Shown here: in pieces, positions 57,010-64,000 of the stretch | How positions within the stretch are numbered: position 1 is the first letter of the stretch | Layout of the letters: every line of letters begins with the position of its first letter | Origin: Paragorgia papillata | Taxonomy: Eukaryota > Cnidaria > Anthozoa > Scleralcyonacea > Coralliidae | Assembly: GCA_035771165.1 (NCBI GenBank) | Contig: JAWNZC010000179.1 | Span: forward strand, 416,001 to 480,000 | DNA length: 64,000 bases | Direction of reading: 5' to 3' | Notes under the pieces: generated by a model | What the model was told of the DNA's origin: nothing | The model's input: only the letters and a program-made list of their open reading frames with translations | The model's database searches: none | Program-made: the position numbers and the translations under genes

Positions 57010-59378
57010 GGTGTTAACTTCTCGATGTTATTTCAACACCTTAACCAAACGCTTGGCCACTTTCCTTACAAAAAGATAAAGCATAAACACTAGTTGCTAG
57101 CTACAAATATACACGAACCCCGGCCACTAAACCTCACGGCCAGCTTCTTCTTCAAAGTCAAGTACCAAACACGTGTCAAGACTTCGAGGAGGAAAGTCGT
57201 ACGACACACAAGCTCTCGCAATTCGGAATTTTAATGAGCGAATTTTTCCGATCGCCAGGGAACATTTGAAGAACCGCTTTGGCAAAGATGGCTTCGAAAA
57301 GCCATCCGAATTCCGTCAATTGTTCTTACTATTGACTAACACACACGGCTTTTCGGTGGGGCAGCGTTGAAATGTGACGTTCGGGGGCAGGTACGGACTG
57401 AATTTGAATAGCGTGTGAGACACGTAGCATCGAAACATGCAGTAAACTGTATTAAAGCCGCGGTACCAGTCGCTATTCCAAACAAATCGATCAAGCACGA
57501 AAAACGATAACCTAGGGCCTTCCTCGAAGCGAGAAAATCAAAAGCTATCCACGACACACTGTGTACGCCCTACACTTTAAGTACCACGTACACAAGACCC
57601 TTCTTTTAACACCCTGGCTTCGATCAGTTTTCTCGGCTGTCAGCAGCATTCAACTGCTTGTCGTTTTATCTAAAGTGACACACAACTAGATTTCTTGTGC
57701 CTTAGTAGGAAATTTAGGCCATTTTCAAAACGAAAAAACAAACCGACAAGTCGTTTTTGCAAAGAAATTTCACGGTTGACCAAAAGCAAACGATGTTTTT
57801 GCCATTTTAGGCGAAGTAACGTCAGGGCCAAACAGGCAGATATCATGTAATGCATCGCAGCATCGTTTGACAACAACGGCTTTCAAAAGCAACATACCTG
57901 CTTCGTCTAAAAGGTTAGAGAAGGAATCCATACAGTGGGATTTCAGTCACAATAAGGACATTCTCTTCACGGGATATTGTCGTCGTTTTAGGCAGAGGAA
58001 ACCCAACTCCTTTGGCCTCTTTTCCCTGCTTCGAGCTGCAAACTGGATGAGGCGGCCAAACTGACGTTAAAAAGAGCGCAGTTTGGGAAACATCCTCCGG
58101 TCGTGACGTCACTAGTTCCAAGGTCAAATCAAACGCGACCTCTGCGAGCTCCGTGCGAAAAATGTGGTTTTCCGTTTTCCGTCATTTGTCTTTTTTTATC
58201 GACCAGAAAAGAACCCCACCCTGGTGCCGCCAAAATTGAAAAATTACTGATAATCCACATTATCTAACTATCCATTGATGACTTTGATGTAGCCAAGAGC
58301 GACGATGTTTGGTTTGTATAGTATGGGCCACCTAGGCTGACAAAAACATCAAATCAAATAATAAGTCGCAACGTGTCAAGGGGTACGTCAGAACATGTCG
58401 AATCATGAACCGTGGGACACCTAGGGACGACACGATTGAACCGCCACCGTGAATCTGCAAAGCGGGGGAGGGGGGCACCCGCCGCGATTTTTCAATGGGT
58501 GGTTTTATTAGACTTAGTCGGGGATCCGACGGACCGTATATTGTCACTTTAAGGTGCTGCTAATTTCCTCTTCAAAATTGTGAACTTGCGGAAGGGTATT
58601 CCCAAAAGCCTATATACGCCTCTTTCAAAATTTGCTCTCTCAGTAAGAGTATCAAAAGGGGTCTATTCAGCTTTTCCTGACTCACTTGTTGTCGTGACGT
58701 CATATTTTAAAAGCAATGCACGATTTAGGAATAAAATCGGAATAAAAGTTCCGAATACCTCATTCAGTCATAAGGTTGAGACTTGAGTATTTACTGTTTA
58801 CTCCAAAAATCAAGTTTTCCAACCAGAAAAATACGTGCCAATGAACTCCGTCATGCTTCAATAACTAGATGTTGATTTAATCTTTCATCACGGATTTTCT
58901 TGTGCTGACGAACCGAATTAGTCTGTTTAGGCGCACATTTTAATGTTACTAACCCGAATCCAAAATGAAACCTTTTAAATTTTAATTCAAATGAATCAGG
59001 CCAATTTTTTGACGTCGCAACATCAACCGTGCTCCCCAGAAGCGGCAGTTAGAGCCCGCGATATTTTTTGACTCAACGAGATTCAGTTTCATATATAAAG
59101 AGTACTATAAAGCGTACGTCATTGTGGAACACGCCCTGGAGGCTGGAACTCTCGAATCTTCCGAAGATATCGCCAAATGAGATACTCCACATGGGCGTGA
59201 ACAATCTCCCAACAGCCTTGTTATCATGGCTGGAACAACATTGTTCATTCTAGCTCAAGCCTGCTTTTTTCAGCCTAATGTTAACATGTTACAATGGCTG
59301 AGTATTGCAGAACAAGGACTGCCCATCGTTCCAAGGCAAGTATAGCGAATCCAACAACCATGCAATCTTATGTATATG
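57010..59378. other. FBXW7 upstream region, no other gene recognised
   Basis: Holds the FBXW7 promoter. A minus-strand donor consensus (CAG/GTATGT) lies at about 57896-57902 and might end a non-coding first exon, but this is only a motif. Open frames up to 71 codons show no recognisable domain. Confidence 0.45.
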
Positions 59379-59461
59379 TACCCTGCGAGCAGAGCCTTCT
59401 TTTCCTTATTTCCTCTCTCTCAGCGAAGAAATAAGGAAAAGAAGGCTCTGCTCGCAGGGTA
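59379..59461. repeat. 83-bp palindrome (TACCCTGCGAGCAGAGCC ends)
   Basis: Near-perfect arms of about 35 bp around TCTCTCTCAGC. A second, decayed copy is at 21245-21318, so it is a mobile or duplicated hairpin. Confidence 0.8.
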
Positions 59462-59909
59462 ATGCCTTCCCAACACTGGCTTGGTGTATGTCCATACGAC
59501 ATGCGCGGACACGCCCAATGATAAACAGTTAAGTAGACACTCGACGTATGAAAAAGCCAAAGGCCTTACCTTTATCCTGTAACAAAAACTCTTGACCAAG
59601 AACAAAGAATAAATATATAAGATTGATAACACATTACACACCTCCGCAGTCCTCCACATACTCTTCGGACGTTTAGGGCCAAATCTTCCGCACACTTCAA
59701 TCAGTGTTCCGTCAGTTACCGAATTTTTGAAATTTTGCCATTCGTCTTATTGTGTTCTGAAGTACAGATGATCGTTACCGCTTTATTCAATTCGCGTTAC
59801 ACGGAAACTTAATTAACTCAAGGTAAGATATTGTTCACGAAAACTAGAACTAATTCGGAAGTGGATTATTCTAACAATTCTGTTTTCGATGAAATGTGAG
59901 TTCGAATAA

Positions 59910-60342
59910 AGGTCTGGCCAAACGCTTTCAACATTTCATTCAACATCGTTCAACATTGTCGAATTCAACATGTTAAAAACATTTGGCCACCCCTGTTGAA
60001 TGAAGTTGAACGTTGTTGAATGGTGTTTAATGATGTTGAACGAAATTTGAACATGTTCAAATTTTCGTTCAACACGCGTTCAACATTTCTATTGTTCTCA
60101 AAATGTTGAAAGGTGTTGAATGCATTTGGCCACATTTCATTCAACTTTGTTGAACAGAGACATGGGCCATGCGGGATATTGTCGATTCCAGCTTTGTGGT
60201 AGCCCACGTTCAATTAATTGTCATTCATGAATGTTGAACGATGTTGAATTAATTTGGCCACTCGTGCTTTCAACATTATTCAACATCGTTCAACAATGTT
60301 GAATGATGTTGAATGCGATGTTGAAAGCGTTTGGCCAGGCCT
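59910..60342. mobile_element. PIF/Harbinger-like MITE copy D
   Basis: AGGTCTGGCCAAACGC... inverted ends, TAA at 59907-59909 and 60343-60345. Same interior as copy B in inverse orientation, without the 132-bp nested insertion. Confidence 0.8.
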
Positions 60343-60572
60343 TAAAGCCTGGTTTCCATAGTGTCTTATTTCATGATTGAGTCGGTTTCCATTGTTCTTC
60401 ATACGGCTTTATTTCTCTTATACATCCTCAAAAGCCGGGGAGGGTTTGATATTCAGTAGGGAATTTCGGGGGGAATGAACTCTATTGAATTGGTTATATG
60501 CATGATTTGACAACGATTTAATAAAGATGAGGGATGTATCTGTATATACATCCCTACAAACGAGGGATGTTT

Positions 60573-60752
60573 AACAAATAGATTCCATTTTGCCGTTGTC
60601 TGTTCAGTTATAGATGCACAGAGGACGTCACAACGTGGTAAGAACAAAAAAGTGGCCCACGAGTCGAGTGGGTCACTGATGTTCTTACCACGTTGTGACG
60701 TCCTCTGTGCATCTATAACTGAACAGACAACAAAAAAATGGAATCTATTTGT
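60573..60752. repeat. Long near-perfect hairpin
   Basis: Arms of about 72 bp (AACAAATAGATTCCATTT ... AACGTGGTAAGAAC) around a loop that itself forms GTGGCCCAC/GTGGGTCAC. Could extrude as a cruciform. No TSD or coding capacity. Confidence 0.8.
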
Positions 60753-61608
60753 TTTATACAATACAAAAATTTAAAAGGTTTTTATCGAAACTCTTGCCGG
60801 ATTTTGGGGCATGAAGAATGAAAACGCAAATCAGCTGACGTGATCTGACGTGTCCATGTGTCTGTCATGGGCAACAGCCAATGAAAACACGCATAGCAAC
60901 CAGGGTATTGTATAAATATGTATACATCCCTCGTCCGCTTTGCGATGAGCTAGTATACGGACTCATCCCTGAATAACATTTTACTTTAATCAGATTGAAA
61001 AACACATGTTAATCAAAATATTAAACACTGAAATAATGAACAGTCCCTCTTTAAGCTAAACTACAATATACGGATTTTTTTCGTACAAAACCTCCACAAT
61101 CATGAAATATAGGTTAGTTAAATCCCTCGAACATCGGTATTAATCCAGATACAGATACATCGGCTCTCGGGATGTATCTGGCTTAATAATACCTCCGCCT
61201 TTTCGGGATTTAACTCTTACTTATTGGTCGCGAAAGCAAAGCATTGAGACCTTGAGTCTGGTGGCAGAGTTTTCGATGGCAAAAGGTTGGTTTTCACGTA
61301 AAACATTTGCGTCTGCAATTCTCTGTTTGGAGTTTGCATTATCTCGCGTATAAATGCTTCTGGTTTACAATTTAAGTATTTTTCTTTGATTTGCTATGAA
61401 TTTTGAGAGCAAGAAGCGAAGATTTTGCCTTCTTTGTTGTTTAAAGTATGAACACTGTATATGACAAGAAAATCAACATTGCGGATTCTACGTATCATTG
61501 AGTAACTGCTCTAATTACAATAGAAAATCTATTTGTTTCTTCTTGTAACAACTGCAGTAGTTTACAATTAATGTAAACTTTACATTAATCACAGAGGTTT
61601 CAAACTAA

Positions 61609-61907
61609 AGGTGCTGTTACACGATGCGATTTTTCAGTCTTGCAACTTGCAACAAATTTACTCGTGAAAAAAAATCGCAAGTTGCAGGAAGGGTGTTACA
61701 TGCACGTTCAGCAACTTGCGATTTTAGTTGCAAGTTGCAGCAAAAAGTAGAACCCATCCAACTTTTCTTGTAACTTGCAACCGACGGCAAAAATAACAAA
61801 ATCGCAAGTTGCTACGGGGTGTTACGCGGTGCGATTTTTTATGCAACCTGCAACATTCAGTGATTTGTTGCAAGTTGTAAGAAAAATTGCATCGTGTAAC
61901 AGCACCT
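61609..61907. mobile_element. MITE with AGGTGCTGTTACACGATGCG ends, TAA duplication
   Basis: Inverted ends, TAA at 61606-61608 and 61908-61910, interior of repeated GCAACTTGCGATTTT-like units. Non-coding. Confidence 0.8.
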
Positions 61908-62787
61908 TAAATATACAAATTGTCCCAACTTCAAACGGCAATCCGCAAACTGGTTTGGAATCAAACTTTATTCCCCTGTGGTCAGTTTTCACATGCATAT
62001 GTATTCAAACTTGTATTCCGCACTCAAACAAAGCTGTGGTCAAAAACGTGATGTGCGACATTCGTTTGGGACACGTACCCTGTATTTTTCAAAATCTGTA
62101 GGTAGCACAGATAATTTGAATAATTTGGACAAGTTCAAATTTTGATGTTGCCTCTTTAAATGACTCCAGGAAGCGAGTAGATAACTATTTAGCTCTGAAA
62201 ATTTCAGACATCAAAGAAGGAGTGATGGGCTTTCGGCGTGATATAAAAATTTACTTCTTGTACCCAAATTAAAGAAGATGCAGTACAAAAACGGATGGGG
62301 GGCATTTTTTTGGGGACACCCTGTACAATTCACCAAACCTGCAAACGTACCACATGCACTACATGTATATACCTACCTGACTCTTAGCATCACTTTATAG
62401 TCAGTTTCAGCTTGCTTTTAAAATTCGTTTGTCAACATTCGTTGGAAGGTTGGGAACTTGGTACGGAAGTTCGTTGTGAAGTTCGTCGTGAAGTTCGAAT
62501 TTAATAAGCTTTGAATTGAATTCCTTTGGTAAAATCACGGAGAAGAAGATTATTTGTTGTATAGAATATAATAATAGATACTTGGTTAAGCAGAAACAAA
62601 AAGCCGACTTAAATTTGTATCTACCTCGCAACGTAGTTCGGAACATTGCAACGTAAGTTCGGAATGTTCATTTCAATTATACGTATCGGATTTCAAAAGC
62701 AAGCTGAAACGGACTATAACTACAGCTCGTATGCAAACACTACCGCTTGGGAAGCACATATAACTATGAATTTAGAACCTATCGGAG

Positions 62788-62862
62788 TCTCAGTGGCTCA
62801 ATAGTTAGAGCGTCTAATTTGTAATTAGAAAGTTGCGGGTTCGATCTATGGGGAATAGATTT
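62788..62862 (+). other. tRNA-Thr(TGT)-like pseudogene
   Basis: D-arm-like AGTGGCTCAATAGTTAGAGC, a perfect anticodon stem TCTAA/TTAGA with loop TTTGTAA (anticodon TGT), and a GGGTTCGATC T-loop. The T-stem and the acceptor stem do not pair, so I take it as a pseudogene or a SINE head. Confidence 0.5.
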
Positions 62863-63383
62863 TTTTCGAAATTGAGCTTGACGAATGACGAACGTCTACC
62901 AAACGTTATTACACTTGCACTACATGTCTACGTATATCACTCTTAAAATACTCATTAATAATTCATGACGAAAATTCAAAAGAAATCAATACCGTAGCAG
63001 TGGTTGTAAATCGGATACAGCATCGTCCTGATTTACATAAACTTTAGCTTCGATTTTCTCGGCTAAAACAGACCGTATCCCCAAAATAGTTGGTGAACTT
63101 GATTACTTAGATGCATTTGTATCTACGGCTCGCTTGCAGCTCGCCTTGTAAATCAGATACAGCTCGGCTGCTCATGCTGTATCTATTACATAAACATAGA
63201 GGAAAGTGAAAACCGTTAACTGTCGAGGTTTTTAGCAGTTTACCATCTTTTCACTTTGCTCTATCCCAAATACTACATGCATGCCTACGCAGCACTCCAC
63301 TTTTTTACACTACTACAGATAGCTATCTTCTCCAGTTAACAAATAGAAAATATAAATACGAACAGCGTACACGCGTCTACAGG

Positions 63384-63651
63384 CAGTGCCGGATTAACCT
63401 TCCCAGGGCTGGGGGCAAAAATATTTTAGGGCCGGTCACAAACTGAGAGCCATCCCCGGAGTACGATGAACTGAAAGCGTAGGTTGACCGGATCATCGGA
63501 GGTTCGTACTTTAGGCTGCCTCAGGCGCCACTTCCCTCTCGCTTTCAAACAGAAGGGGGCCCGTGGCTGAGATAGCGTGTGATTTTCTCAGGCCGGTCAG
63601 AATCTGGGGCCGGGGGCAAATGCTCCCTTTGCCCCATAGGTAATCCCACTG
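63384..63651. mobile_element. hAT-type MITE, 268 bp, 8-bp TSD
   Basis: CAGTGCCGGATTAACC... to ...GGTAATCCCACTG, with TCTACAGG at 63376-63383 and 63652-63659. CAGTG-type ends and an 8-bp TSD are diagnostic for hAT. Confidence 0.85.
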
Positions 63652-63899
63652 TCTACAGGCATTTAAAGGTGCTGCGTGTTACACGGTGGCTCTGAGAACG
63701 AGTTTACTGGGCGTTTGTCAATCACGCGATTGGGCGACTTGTGGCTTGACGATAGAAACATCCGACCTCACCCTAGACCATCTATTTCCTATTTGGGGGC
63801 CTGGGGCTATATATTTGAGGGGGGATGGCCGAGAGGACTGGTCTGCTTACGCAGCGCATATCTCTTATCTAGAAATCAGGATAATCCTGAATATTAAAG

Positions 63900-63990
63900 A
63901 AATTAAACCCCAACCCTCACCCTCACCTCTAAACCTGACCCTAAACATAACCACAACCCCCCGGCAATCATAAATATAACCACAACCCCG
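63900..63990. repeat. C-rich AACCCTCACCCT tract
   Basis: Degenerate CCCTAA/CCCTCA-like units near the window end; superficially telomere-like but irregular. Confidence 0.5.
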
Positions 63991-64000
63991 GGTGGCCGTA

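Noticed and set aside
57173..57370. Divergent small gene opposite FBXW7
   Set aside because: 65-codon frame without a recognisable family or splice continuation; may be part of the promoter or an antisense transcript.
62788..62862. Functional tRNA-Thr
   Set aside because: Anticodon arm is good but acceptor and T stems do not pair.
63900..63990. Telomeric repeat at the window end
   Set aside because: Units are irregular (CCCTCA, CCCCAA, CCCTAAA) and only about 90 bp; not a telomere array.

Overview
Eukaryotic nuclear DNA from a marine invertebrate. I infer an anthozoan cnidarian, most likely a coral, at moderate confidence. The four genes are animal genes with many GT-AG introns and vertebrate-like protein sequence. 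The introns and spacers are packed with microsatellites, minisatellites, foldback elements and short inverted-repeat transposons. No gene here is bacterial or viral, and nothing names the species directly.

Layout. (1) 4241-36981, minus: a complete DHX9/RNA helicase A gene. I could place 31 coding exons with matching phases (3687 nt, 1228 residues): two dsRNA-binding domains, a DEIH helicase core, the C-terminal helicase domains and an RGG tail. Most introns hold repeats. (2) 38766-44497, minus: a SEC22B-type R-SNARE, five exons, 215 residues. (3) 44969-47383, plus: SRD5A3-type polyprenol reductase, three exons, 313 residues, head to head with SEC22B across 471 bp. (4) 50830-57009, minus: an FBXW7-type F-box/WD40 protein, three exons, 650 residues, with an N-terminal ComEA-type helix-hairpin-helix pair in the same exon as the F-box. 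(5) 57010-64000 and 1-4240: no gene recognised; mainly repeats.

Mobile DNA. Several elements can be bounded by target-site duplications (TSDs): a family with CAAYCTCGTNCCCAG ends and 9-bp TSDs (four copies); a 933-bp foldback with 10-bp TSDs; a hAT element with a transposase remnant and 8-bp TSDs; two short hAT-type elements; a PIF/Harbinger-like MITE family with TWA TSDs (four copies); 5S rRNA-derived SINEs; and a 5'-truncated LINE. Several are nested, which gives relative ages.

Function. SEC22B (ER-Golgi SNARE) and SRD5A3 (dolichol synthesis in the ER for N-glycosylation) both serve the secretory pathway and may share a bidirectional promoter. DHX9 acts on nuclear RNA, R-loops and non-B DNA; FBXW7 is the substrate receptor of an SCF ubiquitin ligase. 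Nothing suggests that the four genes form one system. The most unusual protein feature is the HhH-F-box-WD40 architecture.
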